Assembly (NCBI GenBank): GCA_037179385.1
Contig: CM074184.1
Location: 12,418,001-12,482,000, forward strand
Source: Holothuria scabra
Lineage: Eukaryota > Echinodermata > Holothuroidea > Aspidochirotida > Holothuriidae
Length of the DNA stretch: 64,000 nt
Reading direction: 5' to 3'
Positions 10,698-23,700 of the stretch are shown piece by piece. The notes under the pieces are model-generated. The model was not told the origin of the DNA. It worked only from the letters and a program-made list of their open reading frames with translations, and did not search any database. How positions within the stretch are numbered: position 1 is the first letter of the stretch; each line of letters opens with the position of its first letter. The position numbers and the translations under genes were made by a program.

Positions 10698-11389
10698 TTA
10701 AATGAATCCTGGCTTAGTGTAAGCATCATCTAAATCTCCATATCACATATGTTCATTGTGTCACTATAAACTTGGGGACAGCTGCCCTAAGTAACATCTA
10801 TGGAAGCATTAATAAAATCAAGTTGATGGATAAGTCATCTATTCAAAGCTAAAGAACGAGTCGTTTTAACTGGCAGGCCCTTCAATCAGATGTATCTCAG
10901 TGCAGGTGTTTCTCCTACTATTGTGGGTTGTTCATTGTCCTTTTTACCAAAAATACGTACAGACTACTGACTTAAGCCACTATAAGGAAGCCTCATTTTC
11001 GGCAATTACTACCAAAACACCATCAACGCTCATCCAGAGTTACAGGCTCTCCAAGAATTTCTACCTCATCTTGACAAGTTGTAGATTAGCTTCTTTAAGT
11101 GGACTGAAACTCTACAAGCATCTGATCAAATCTAGTTTTGATTGGTCCAAATACCCCCCCCCCTCCACTCCAAAAGATGAGCCCAATGGGCACTGTGGTT
11201 CGTTGCTTAATGTATTGCACTGAGTCATTACTCCACTGGCATACAGATAAAATGTAGCCAGTAATGTGAAGTTTGCCTGTTAATACTCTGGTGAACTCTG
11301 AGCAACCTTCAATGTTGTTGGTACTAACTGGTGCCCATCACTCTACATCGACAAGTTTTCAAACCTTGAGATAATTTATATCTTGTTCA
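10698..11389. other. Unassigned sequence
   Basis: No gene or clear repeat recognised. A C-run lies near 11154. The short frame at 10900-11223 has no recognisable domain and no splice-supported context. Confidence 0.4.
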
Positions 11390-12130
11390 CAAGGTTTTCA
11401 GTGTTTGGACTCAAGTGACCCAAGGTGACTTCTGATACCGACCAAAAACAACACAGTATTTTTTCTGCCATAACACTTCCACATATCAAATATGAAATCT
11501 ATCGAAGCTTCCTTCTTTGAGATATTGTGTTTACAGTACAATGTTTGCAATGTTTGACCTCTTGTGACCTATAATAACCTCTAACCTACACAAAAATCAA
11601 CATGATCTCTCTTATTTCAATAACACTTATACATACTAAATATGAAATCTATCCAAGCTTCCTAACTTGAGATATTATTCTAAAATGGTTATCAGTGTGT
11701 TATCAATGGTTACCCAAAATGACCTTTGACTTCCCTCAAACATACCAGGATTAATATTTGCACCATAATGCATCCACAAACCAAGTACAAAGTTTTTAAG
11801 AGCTTCCCCCCTAAAATATATCTTCTTTACAACATTTTCACGGTTGGACCTCCCATGATCCCAAATGACCTTTGACTGCCACCAAAAATTCCAGAATTTA
11901 TTTTCACACCGTAATGTACATACAAAATATCATTGAGAGCTTTCATTATTTGCTTTGCAGTGTTTGACCCCTGGTGAACTCAAATGACCTTAAACCTCTA
12001 CCCAGAAATGATTGGAGACAACTCCTCACTATGGTGATTATATATATTTAGTTACCTTCAAGTATAACATTCCCTTGTTGTGTTACAGCGTACCCAAGCT
12101 AGTGTCACAGACATACACACTTGCACACAG
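11390..12130 (+). mobile_element. Degenerate tandem-core repeat (pearl/HINE-like relic)
   Basis: About four diverged ~150-bp units repeat blocks such as AAATATGAAATCTATC, GAGATATTGTGTTTACA and TGACCTTTGACT, in the same orientation as 7705-9255. The region closes with a short CACA-rich stretch near 12108-12140. The similarity is clear in block order but weak base by base, so it is an old copy. Confidence 0.6.
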
Positions 12131-13926
12131 CACATACCTGTACTTTAAGCCCTATGGGTACAGAAAGCAGCTCTTAGAAAGGAAATCATTGGAATTCCTC
12201 TTTAGCCGTTGACCTCATGCAGCATGTGAATGCCTGAGGGTAGGGTAGGGCAGGCTTCCACAGCTGTGACAGACCTCATTGCAATGTCCAAATTTTTGGG
12301 TAGCTATGCCAGTTACGAGCCCCAGGTGAGCAAGAAAAGACATGTGAGGCTGGAGTTCTTGAGAGCAGCCCTGTATCTGCTGAGGCACTGTTTGTAGGTC
12401 CACACATGCTTATCCCTGGGCCAATATACAGTGTAGGTTCAGCACACATACATGCTTCAACATGACTACATAATTTCCCTTCTGCTGATGCTAGGAACCA
12501 AAGAAAAAATGTTACGGAATAAAGTTGGTATCAAGGCCCTCAATTCACACTCTGAAGACAATACCACAACTGATTGCAAATTAAAAGGGCTAATTAAACA
12601 ACAAGCACTATCCTACCATATCTTCCCCTTTTGTAATGCCAACTAAGCCCAATGTTATAGATGTATTATGATTTTATTACAAGCATACCTGAGGGACAAT
12701 GGAAATCATACTGTGCATTGATCAAAGAAATAATAAAAAAGAAAGTGTTTTATTGGCACTCTAATGGTCATTTTATTACCAGTTGCAAAATAAAAGATAC
12801 ATAGCTAAAGAATAAAAAGTGGAAAAATATAGTACTTTAAAAAGATGAGATTGAACAAAAATAATTACGTCTACCCATTATGCTTGTGTGAATGAAGTCA
12901 TACCATATGTCTTTGTCAATTGGCTCAAAAGACACACCCCCTGTCTTAACAAACATCTGGAAAAATGAAAAATGTACAGTGATTCCAATGGGAACAATAA
13001 AATTCCCACCAATTTCTCATCTGCATGGCTTCTATAAAGATTTGGGGACATTACAATCCCCTCCAACTTCTCCTCAGTTTCCTTGAATGTACCCCCACAG
13101 TTTGGAAAGGAATGAACATTTCAATATCTCCATCATTCAGACAACTTTAAAGTCACCTAATCTCTACTTTACTTACACACAAAAAAAAACCTATTACTTA
13201 CACATATAAAAATAACCTGTTTTATTCAATAAAACATGATTGCACCTTCAAGCTTGCATAATTACATTAGTACTGTTTTTAAAGATATTTTTAAAATGTA
13301 AAACTCACTTGACTTAGGATATCTGTGGTCCCAAATTTCTTTAAAAGTTGAATATTTTAAAATGAAAATAAAATTGCAAACAAATTTAATCACAGAGGAA
13401 GATAAAATGAAACAAAATAAATCTGTGTCAAAATTGTGACTTTTCCCATTGGTTGATAAGGAGTTTTAAGAACTTAAGTAAATAGGGCACTCCTCAACTA
13501 ACAAAATGAAAAGTATGGCACATCTCAAAACTATTGTCAAGTTACATTATCAGTCAAGCCATGCCAATTTTTCAAAATCACTTGATGCACAGTCTGTTGA
13601 AAACTTGTATTAAACTAAACAGTTTTCCTGTTTTTAGAAGAAAGGTTTTGGTAATATAAAGTTTTAAAATGTTAGCGGGGTACTTATTCCGAGGATTTCC
13701 ATGAAATTTGCTTGAAATTCAATACATGGTTCTCAAGTTATCAGATATCAGCAGGTAAATTTGTCACATTTTCAGCAAAAAGTAAGCTTAACGCAAGCAC
13801 ATATGACATTATATCCTTACAATAATGGACAGTCTTTTTTATAATTTACAGCCAATTCTCTCCTCAACAATCCCTTATTATCAGATTATTATTGCATAAG
13901 CAGCATAAGAATTTTACAAACTTTGC
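12131..13926. other. Unassigned AT-rich sequence
   Basis: I find no supported gene, RNA or repeat copy here. Short frames on both strands overlap one another and show no family motif. Confidence 0.4.
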
Positions 13927-14215
13927 ATTCCACACAGGGAGGTCTTATTCCTATTAACTTCAAGGCCATATAACAGTATAAAAATACATAGGGAAAAAAA
14001 ATTCCTTGTCAATGTGAGGAAGTGATATAACCCCTGCTGCCCTCAAGCTCACTCTGGACACAAATCTAGTGAACACAAATCTAGTGACTTCATTTACAGA
14101 TATCTTAAGAAAGACATGTCCAATATTGATGAAAATTTCACCACACTGTGTAGATTTTGTTCCTCTTTCACATTTAAAAATTAATTTCCATTTAACTTTC
14201 CATTTAACTATGTCC
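13927..14215 (+). repeat. MITE D, copy 1 (partial)
   Basis: The stretch CACAGGGAGGTCTTATTCC through CACACTGTGTAGATTTTGTT aligns with 37391-37666. Both copies are in the same orientation. The left part of the family seen at 37275-37390 is not recognisable here. Confidence 0.7.
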
Positions 14216-15196
14216 AACAATCAAAAAAGATGCTTGCAGCAAAGTAAATGAAATGTAATAGCATTTGTATCTCAATACATTACATGTATTGATATATTGT
14301 CACACTTGCCGGTTGCTAGCTGTAGTTGAAATCATGCATGGCTGTTTGCAGTTTCAATATGCTTTACAATGATTATTTTTCTAGTATGACAGTAATTTTT
14401 TGTTTCAATATTTGATAACAATTTCAATTTTTTGGCATAAAATGTACATTATCAGGATATTATAAATATCTGCTGTAAAAATTTGAATGTCCACAGGGGG
14501 ACTACAACAACTTAACCAACCTCTATTGGATGTGATATAGGAAGTTTGTTTCATATTTCATTACTATGCATGATACAGTACATGATATTCAAAAGGATGT
14601 TTTCTCTTTTCTGTTGTATCATGAAAAACTTAAACACATCATCCCACTGCTTTATGATTAACATTGATCATGCATAAAAGTATTGAGATTCTACTGCATA
14701 GCTGCTCTAGTTATTTTTCAAGCAGTATATAAAACATATATAGCAGCAACTGTAGGGTTCATACTATAATGACAGCCATGATGATGTGTAGCACACTCAC
14801 CCACAGGCTAGCCCAGATAAAGTGGTCAGTTCGTGAAGTTATTAATGTGCGCACTGAGTGATACATTTATTAAATACTGCTTATAGGGATGAATATTTCC
14901 TAAACAAGGCACATTAATTTTGCAAGGTTTACCAGTTTCCATTTTCTTCAGACTGTACAGCTTTGGTCATCTCACCATTCAGTGTGAGTTCACACCCTTC
15001 AAAGATGGAAACTCATCACCCAAAAGTTCATTTTTTCTTTGGGAAAGAAAGGAAATTTCTCAGTTAGTGACTACTACTTAATAGTTTTCAAATTTAAAAG
15101 ACCTAGTAGCTCACTATAACTAGTCTACACAGTATACATACAGAGAGGGTTCTAACTTCACACACACAGGGCCGAAATGCTCACAAAGATATGACC
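14216..15196. other. Unassigned sequence
   Basis: Nothing supported is seen. The sequence is AT-rich without a long open frame. Confidence 0.35.
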
Positions 15197-15430
15197 TTAA
15201 AGGGCAGCAGCAGTCATCCCAAATTTAAGAAGTGTAGTAGACTGTCCAGTTTCATGATTGGCTGTTGGGAGTCATTGACAATGTTTTTTCTCTTCAAATG
15301 TGAAATTTACCAGAAATAACTGTTTGGTTTACCTTGAAGATTAAAGATACTTTGAAGAGAAATAAGATGAAAACTGAGTTATTTAGCTTTTTCTTCAAAA
15401 TATGTTTGGGGTACTGCTCTTTACCTTTAC
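15197..15430 (+). mobile_element. MITE E, copy 1 (TTAAAGGGCAG terminus)
   Basis: It begins TTAAAGGGCAGCAGCAGTC and ends near ACTGCTCTTTACCTTTA, which are inverted relative to each other. It aligns with 46396-46690 and, reversed, with 41590-41807. The GTGTAGTAGACTG and GATTGGCT blocks are shared with the left end of MITE D at 37315. Confidence 0.7.
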
Positions 15431-15849
15431 GTACTTACTGAAGCAAGAAACTAGGTTTTTGCACAAGGGGAGATTCAGACAGTTATCAGAATGTCTAGAA
15501 ACAGCTTAGTTGAGAAAACTAAATCTGCCTGGATGACATTTGCCGTTTCAGTTGGATTTACACCACCCTTATTGGAGTCAATCAAAATTGAAATAACTCC
15601 GACTCTCTACGCAACAAAGCTTGAAGCTTGTAAGCAATGACGAGTTATACTGTATAATACTTTTTCTGCGAGTGAATCACATCAGACTACAGATTTTTCA
15701 TCACATATTTAGTCACCCTAAACAACTTCCTCTTAAAGGAAGTCACATTAGAAAAACAGTGTTTGCAAACTCCTTTAAATTACTGTGCATGATGTAGTTT
15801 AATTTTGGCATTTAATGACTAAAATGATAACCTTGTAGTTTTAGTGACA

Positions 15850-16385
15850 TCCACAGACTTTTTTCCAATTGTAGGGTACTTGACTGTTTTCCCTACTCCA
15901 TTGCTTATGTAAAACATCAAGCACAGGTCAGGGATTCCACCAGAAACACAAAAAGGGGTGATTGATTAATGTTTAACCCAATTCTAAATTGATTCTCTCC
16001 TAGGTTAAAAGTAAGTTACAAATGGTTAAGGGGGACAAAGCTCATTTTAAGGCCCTTGCAGGGTGCAATTTGAAGGGTTTCAAAGACCATTTAAGTTCAA
16101 ATAGTGTCCTCTCTTTAAAAAATCCCAAATATTGACAATTGTTTTATTTTTATGGAAATGAAAGGAAGGAGATTTTAACCCACCTTCTTTTGGAAAAGTG
16201 GGAAAAATTAACCCTTCCCTCTCTGCCGGAAACACTGCGCAAAGCACAAACAGCAGTTGGTTCCCTTTTTCAAGTCTTTGGTGGTGACTCAACCTGGGAA
16301 TTGAGCTCAGATTGCTCCTGGAAAATAGCCAGATGCTCTGCCACCAGACTAATTACCCAGACTTTGTGCTTGATTGGGACCTCCA
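15850..16385 (-). mobile_element. tRNA-derived SINE, split by a 0.3-kb element
   Basis: On the minus strand, the tRNA-like head (about 16385-16285, with B-box-like GCTCAATTCCC) is followed by the SINE body CACCAAAGACTTG and, after an insertion, by GGAGTAGGGAAAACAG and CAATTGG. Its order matches the SINEs at 5824 and 58608. The 3' tail differs from them after about 15865. Confidence 0.7.
15926..16240. mobile_element. Short hAT-like MITE inside the SINE
   Basis: AAGCACA lies at both borders (15919-15925 and 16242-16248). The SINE sequence on the two sides joins in register with other SINE copies. The inner ends are loosely inverted: CAGGGATTCCACCAGA against CAGTGTTTCCGGCAGA on the opposite strand, 12 of 16 alike. 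The exact ends are uncertain by a few bases. Confidence 0.55.
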
Positions 16386-17515
16386 GACTAACATATACCA
16401 GCAGGGCTAGATAACATGTTTATTTCATGATGGGACCATAGTAAAATTGTTACCCAGGAAGGGAGTAACATTCCCCACAATTCTCCCCATATAACCATGT
16501 ACAGAAAAAGGAAATTTTCTACCAATTACCAAACTTTCCCCCAAATGACCAAATTTCCTGGAATAGAGCCTCCTTGCTTTCCAACTTTCTCCACTCTTGT
16601 ATACCAGTGCTCAAAAAAGTCCAGAGGTTATTGTTCACCAAAGTGTTTCCATAGTCCCTACCACTAAACAGCATATGGCAAACCTGGTTATATAAGTGGG
16701 TCTCAATTTTACAACTGCTCAAACTTCAGTAAGGACTAAAACCACACTAATAATATGCATGAAGAAACTTTCATTCTTAGTTTTTGAAACATGCTCAATT
16801 CTATGCCTGGTTACGTCTTAATGCTTAGTGAGGAAAAGAAGCAAACTATATAAACACTTAATATCGTCAGGTTTCACATCTGACTAATAAATTGACAACA
16901 CCTGATATACCAAAACACACAAAAAGCTACGTAGCAGGCCAGTCAAATATGTGTTAATTGGCAATATCTGCTTTTAACACAGTGTACACACAATGAAAGC
17001 ACCTGAGGGCACAGATCATGTAACAAAGTTGGACACCAGTTACACCCTACAATGCCTTTGATCCCATGGGATGTCTCCATTCCATTTGTAAGAAGCAAAG
17101 TCACAGCATGGCTCAAGCTGGCCAAGTGTAACTAATCTTTTCTCTTAAAAACTTCTTCTGCATGTTTAACACAATATGGCTGCAACCTACTGTACTCTAA
17201 AAGGTCATTCCCACTTTTCAAATTCAAAGTGAGCTGTAACTTATTTCAGTGGCTTGTTCATCTTTTAAAAAGCCCAAATAAATCCAGCAGTCTGTGTTTC
17301 AAATAGGAGGGTTTCACATGCACAAACAAAAGTAACATTTGCTATGTGCATGGAAAATTCTTTATGTTGTGCATGTAACTTTTTATTTTCTAATCTTACC
17401 CCTGATGGCACCTGATGGCAGTTATCACTTTAGGAGTGTACTATAAGACTGTGGGGTACAAAATACAGGGTAAGGACCTTACCTTAAAGACAAAGTACAC
17501 TAGAGACAATGTTTC
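16386..17515. other. 3' flank of the transporter gene
   Basis: No other gene recognised. On the minus strand a possible AATAAA polyadenylation signal reads from 17387 to 17382, about 130 bases past the stop codon of the SLC17-like gene. Confidence 0.35.
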
Positions 17516-17716
17516 TTAGTCATTTTCTTCTTCATCATCAAGAAGAGGATGGGAGCTGCCTTCCTCTTGGTTCACAGATGCAGGAGAGTCAGATAAAGCA
17601 ACTTCCTTATCCCATGATTGATGTTCCCCAGAACCAAAGCAGACAAATACAACCATCCCAAACAATAAAATACAAGAAACAATCCAGAATACACCTCTCC
17701 ATTGTGTGACCGTTGC
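17516..17716 (-). CDS. SLC17-like exon 10 (helix 12 and C-terminus)
   Basis: Codes residues 459-524 and the stop. The WRGVFWIVSCILLFGMVVF segment is helix 12. The tail FGSGEHQSWDKE matches the family's GE-x-Q-x-W word, after which an acidic tail with HPLLDDEEEND could serve as a leucine-based sorting signal. That last reading is inference only. Confidence 0.9.
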   Translation of the reverse strand, partial: ATVTQWRGVFWIVSCILLFGMVVFVCFGSGEHQSWDKEVALSDSPASVNQEEGSSHPLLDDEEEND

Positions 17717-20700
17717 CTGAAAGATAAGCAAAATGTGTATTAAAACTTTCAGGGAAGCATCCTTTTTCTATTGAACTGCTCCAAATCAGGCCTTACAAAG
17801 ACTTTTTATGATTGCAAAATTACTTTGTCCATTGATTTTTGAAACCCCTAAATTTTTAGAAACCAGAATTGTAAATTCAAAGCTCCTTGTCATTAACTAT
17901 CACATATCCCACATCATGCCATGAAAAGGTCCCTTACAGAAATGGATACTTTTGAAATCCTGATCTACAGGCCTTTGATCAGGTTTTAAGCAGAAGGGTT
18001 ATTCAAGATTTTCACCTCCAGCACACAATAGCGATGCTTTGGTACACAAGCTGCATGGCATGATGCATGATCACTGTAGATTCCCTTGGGAAGATAATCA
18101 GCTTAGAGATATGATGTGTAGACAGGAATTGAGAGTAACTTTAATATTGGAAGATTCAGGAAATAACACTACAAGCAAGGTTGCACAGTTTATGTCAAAA
18201 TCTGTAATGGGCATTGCTTGTCAGGTACAGTACCTCATCTTTTGCTCTCATGTTAAGAAGACCTTACACACATAACATCAAGATACTGCATGCTATGGAA
18301 ATGCCCATAAGCCTGCAATCCCAATTTCAGTAGTCCCCATGGTTCAGGAAAGTCATACTAGTGATGGTCATTGACTTTAACATTCTGTGCTCTCAGTCCA
18401 ACAAGTTGTAACAACACAAATGTGCTGCACCCAGATATATGATCCTGCCAAGCAGCAGTGTATCTACTGGAACTACTTACTGATCACAACAAGTCATTAT
18501 TTGCTCTAGTGTACACTGTGCTGATAGCACTCAAGTTTTATTAACTTGTGGTTTGATGCAAGTGGTAAACTGTGGTCAGCTTCTACCAGACTTTGGGCTA
18601 GGAAAAGGACTTTCAGGTCATGTGAACATACACCCTCAAATGGTGTTATTAACACATTATTATTATTAACTGCAACACACAAAATGCAAAATACGGACAG
18701 AGTTGATATGTGTGCTAAGAAGAAGTTGGCATTCTGCAAGTCTACTAACCAAAAATCTGTGATGACATATGTACAGTACATGGTGTTTCACTGTTTGCCT
18801 TTGACAGGACTACATTCAATGATATCAGTGCATATTAGGAGCCTGTATAACCTGTAACTATTTATAAGCTATAAGCAAGAGTTGATCTGACTGATTGATG
18901 GATTTACTGGCAACGTACACTACTCAGTAAGGAAGCCAGAGCTGTAATTTACTACAAAATGGTTGTCACAAAAGTCCTGTAAGTGCAATAGGATCTAGAC
19001 AACCAAAAGTTTAATGACACTAGGTCATTTATGGACTTCACAAAAAATTCTTGCAAAGTAGTTTCAATAGCAACACCTTCATTTGACACACATGTTCCAG
19101 AGAATATTGAACTTTATATGCCTCCACTTCAAACTTTCTGGTTTTTATCTAACAGTATCCTTATGTCAAGAATTCAATCATAGTACCTGAATTTGAGCTG
19201 ATTCAGACCGGCATGTTAATGTTGAAATCTACTGTATAAATTTATCATCTGACTTTTCTATGTTCACAAATGACATTTACACTGAACAGACTGTTATTCC
19301 CTTCAGTATCATTTGATGCCATAGCTTGGTCACAAGTTCTCTAACACACTGTTACAACTTTTTTAGAAGGCTACTAAAGTATTTAAGTGGAACTACAAGT
19401 GGAACTTTGACAACTCTCACCCATAAAGAACAAGCTTTGCTTCGTGTTCTTCACACAAAAATATAATGAGGAGTAAGTTTTCTGGCGGAAAAGAAATATT
19501 AATAGGGTTTAATGCAAAAAATTTAGAAACAGTTACAGTTACTCAGATGACTGTAGAACATGCAATTCCTTTCCTGTTAAAGCAGTCATTGGCACTTTAT
19601 GAATATTCATGTATCAGTTGCTTTCAGGATCACATCGACCACACCATCAAGATGCAGCCAGTGTATACTGATGCTGTACATAAGCAATCTTGCACCACAT
19701 TTTCCTTATCAACGATGAATGATAGGCTAGGATGTGCTTGCTGTACAAAAAACGTATAGCTATAGGGCCTTACTGTTCATTTTCATTCCTGTAGTTAAGC
19801 CTGTGCTGCCTCCCTGTTTCAGACAATGCTCTCCCCCATTCCACTTGGGATTTAAGGTGAGATTTTCCTCCTTTTTCATGTTGTTGGGCAACAATTTTGA
19901 TGGCTTGGGTAACATTTCTTACTACAATTATAGGCCTAAGCCTAACATCGCACTAACCTGAGTATAGTCCTAGGTTGTTTGTGTATTGGCTATCTGTCAA
20001 AGATACAAACAAGTGCTATGTACTGTTTACCTATGTGTGTTCATTTCACTTTTGGTTGAGCATGCACCCCTGGCACCTATAGTTGTTTATTCATGAATAA
20101 TCATAAACAAACATACTTTCATTGGTTTACACTCCAGACTGGTGGGCTCATCCCAGGAAAGAACTCAAATTTCAATTCGCAAACCGAATTCAACAACTGC
20201 ACTTCCAACAAAGTTTGAAAGTTGGAAAACTTCACAGCACTTGTCCAGCCTAGGTCAACACTGGTATTGGTCTAGTGCATTGTTTATAGATTATGATGGG
20301 AATTTGCAGCTATTTTCAGGGTTTTTTGTATGTTTTTCTTCATATAGAAAGGTGTGACAGTCAAATGTCTATACAGGCCTTTGATTAAATCTTTCCTACT
20401 TACCTTCTCAGCTGTTAGTTGTGCTACTACAAATGGACCAAGTATTCCGCAAATGGCGGTGCCTGAGGTGACCATGCCGGATATGATGCCAGCAAGATTA
20501 GGAGCAAGATCCAGTTTATTTACATAGAATCCACTTATATACAGACCACCAAAGGATAGGGCAGTTAAGAAACACACAACAACCAGTGTAGAATTACATC
20601 CAGCATAGGCAGTGACCAGAAATAGAGTACACTGAAGAAATACTCCTGCATTACGACAGAATCATAAAATTAAATATTACCTTTAAAATGGAATATACCG

Positions 20701-23700
20701 TGATGGGATTATACAGAATGTTTACATAAGTTTATGTGATGTGATATGATACGAGATATAGTGTATGACGTATCAAATCAAAGAATTCCCTGCACCCTGG
20801 TAACGCTGGCCTTCTGAACAAAATAGCCTGAATGTGTCACAGAAAATTATCAACAAGGTAGACACCTCAGAGCAGAGTTAGTTTGTTAAATTCAACAAAT
20901 CTCAAGTCTTCTAAGTTTTCTCCTTTTCTAATGACAAATTGTCAAACATAGACAATCCCCATACCCTACATACAATAAATTTTTCATGAGTGATTCCATT
21001 GGGTTTCTAAAAATTTGACATTTTTTGAAATCATGCAGAAAACTGTTACAATCCAGAATTCAAGGAAAAAATATTTAAATTTTAGTTTTTTGAAACAATT
21101 GGGTGTGAGAGTTGACCAACTTTGCTAATAATAAGCAATGTCTTGTGTAGTACCCTATCAGTCTTGCATTTATTGACCAAACTTTTAAAAGGGCGATTGT
21201 TTTGAGAGAGAGTATTTATCTTTTGTCCCAGATCATTTTCCCTTTCTAAAGTGACTGTTGACCAGAATATAGAAATATGAAAGAGGTCTCTCAGGTTGGA
21301 TGAAACATTAAGTTTGTGTTAATTACTGATGAATGAAAATCTCTGAGTACCTGTTAGGAAAAATAAAAAAAAAGATCCACAAGATGCAACAGGAGCCAGT
21401 TTTACAACACAGCAACCAATCACAATATAAAACAGTGGATCCCAGATCATTTTTTGTCAATATACAAATGAGGTGCACAATTAATGCTGTGAAAAAAATT
21501 ATGAAAACAAAGTGATTGCCTCTTTAAACTCTAGTGGGGTGGGTGCAAGGTCCAAGTTTGAAATTTCTACATCAGTGATCAGTCACAGCTTTCTTGCATT
21601 TACTGTAAGTGTTATGCACTACACAGGGGTGGTCTGTGTATTTAATTAGCTGCCAATTAACTCTAAACATTGCCAATAATGCTTTTTAATTGAAAAGAAC
21701 ACAGTTGCTACAAAATTTGCAAATCTAAACTTTACCCAACTAAAGGAACATGTCCTACCCTACTGTAGTAAATTAGTAGTTACATGCTTACAGTCATTGT
21801 TTAGGATGTTGAGGTTGATGCTACGATGTGCAGTATTGATGAAAGTAATGTTAAGAAAATTGTGTCAAGTTGCCACTTTTGTATGGTTGATAACTAATCT
21901 ATGTAACATGCCAGAGCGAGGCCCATAACCCTGCACACTGGAATATGCAGTTTTTGCACACAACGCAAGTACTTACGTGACTTAAAGAAGTAACCCTTAA
22001 TGAGTATAGCATCAAATACCAGATAGTTTTGACAGTAAAAACCTTTTTGGGGCCTCCTACTTATTATTATTATTATTCATTGCTAATTGCTGACATGTAA
22101 GACAAAATTTGTAAAGTGCTTGAATGTGACCTTGGTTTCTAGTTGAAAGAACATTGTAAGTCCACACCTGAAAAGTGAACTTTTGTTTTCAACTCACCTG
22201 TTACTGTGAACCCTTTCCTAACTGTAACTACCTTCATAAGATGTGTTTTAATCATGAAATCAGCAAGTAGTCCACACAGAACACCTATAACAGTCTGAAT
22301 AACCCATGGTAAACCTGATAGGAGACCACTCTGAAAGAAAACACATGAAGAAACAACTATAAATAAGTAACTGACAAGGTAAAAGATATTACATATTATG
22401 ATCTTTTCTGCACATTACAAATACCAACCAAGACCCTCATTTCCCCCCCCCCCAAAGATTACCACTTTTTATGACTTTGTAACATTAGCCCCATTGAATG
22501 CTTTACTACACAAAAAATAACCACCTAATTACTTTCCAAGAAAGACAATGGTACATAATATGTACATATTATAACATGCAGAGTGCAATAATGCAGCTGT
22601 TACATCACTGCTGTACATTCACATGTTGGGTAGCCACTGATGAAGTTAATCTGTGCCCACAAAGATACTGTAATTCTAAGTATTACTGGCATCCTAAGTG
22701 CATCCTAAGTGCATCCTAAGTGCATCATGAGTGCATCCTAGGTACTATTGCTCCCCCACCCCATGGGCTGGGGGTTGTAGAATATGCCCCCAGTCTTTCC
22801 TGGCCATCCTAAGAGGCAACAAGAAAAGGACTTGCAGCAAGTTTGAACTATATTTTTTAACCCCAATTTAAACCTGGGGGCCGTTCCACAAAGAGTTACG
22901 CACAATCTTAAGTTTGATTCACCATACTCAAGCCAACAGTAAATCATACTTAAGATCGTGTGTAACTCTTTGTGGAACGGGCCCCTGATCTGTGTTGTAC
23001 ACTGCATTTAAATGTTACCTTCTAATCTAGTTGACATATTACAAATTTGTGTTGGTGTGTCAATTAATTTCATCTCACCAAAGTACTACAGGCAGTTGTT
23101 TTGGAAACTAGTTTACTATCAAGTGTCAAATTATCACCACTTCTGTGAATTACAGACCTCATGTAAAACCTCCATGTATACCTCAACTCACAAAACATTA
23201 TTTTGCTGCAAAACATCGTCTAAACAACAATATGGCAGTATACTGGTATACATCAACTGTACGCCAACGGTTAACACAAAAGAGAAAAGTTTTGACTCAT
23301 TGTCAGTTCAATATTATGTAAATACCAAGCAGCTGGAGCTCTGTCTGCTTCTCTGAACCAACATCTAATAGGTCTTTTAGAGGTAGCTTTAAGTAGATAA
23401 GATAAGATAGGGTTTTACTTCTAAACTTATTACCTTCTGGTTCTTAAAGAAGAAATTAAAACAAAACTAGCTTTTCCTGCATCCTAACTAGCATTTTAAT
23501 GTATGCTCTTTCCAAAAGAGGTACAGTGAGTGTCTCGCAAAACATATACAAGTGAGCCACCGGTATCTTGGGCATTAAGGTCTCACTACTCCATTAGAGG
23601 AGTGTTCTAGAGCGTCAAGTGTACACCCTCAAAGAAATAGTCCTTTTAGCTCTGGTTTTGACCAAATTTTGTCAAGATAACATGCCAGCTGGGTGATGAA

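Noticed and set aside
18506..18857. Possible small gene with long frames on both strands
   Set aside because: The two frames overlap antisense, have no motif, and lie in an intron.
19466..19759. 97-residue plus-strand frame in intron 9
   Set aside because: No domain, no splice context, composition like the surrounding intron.
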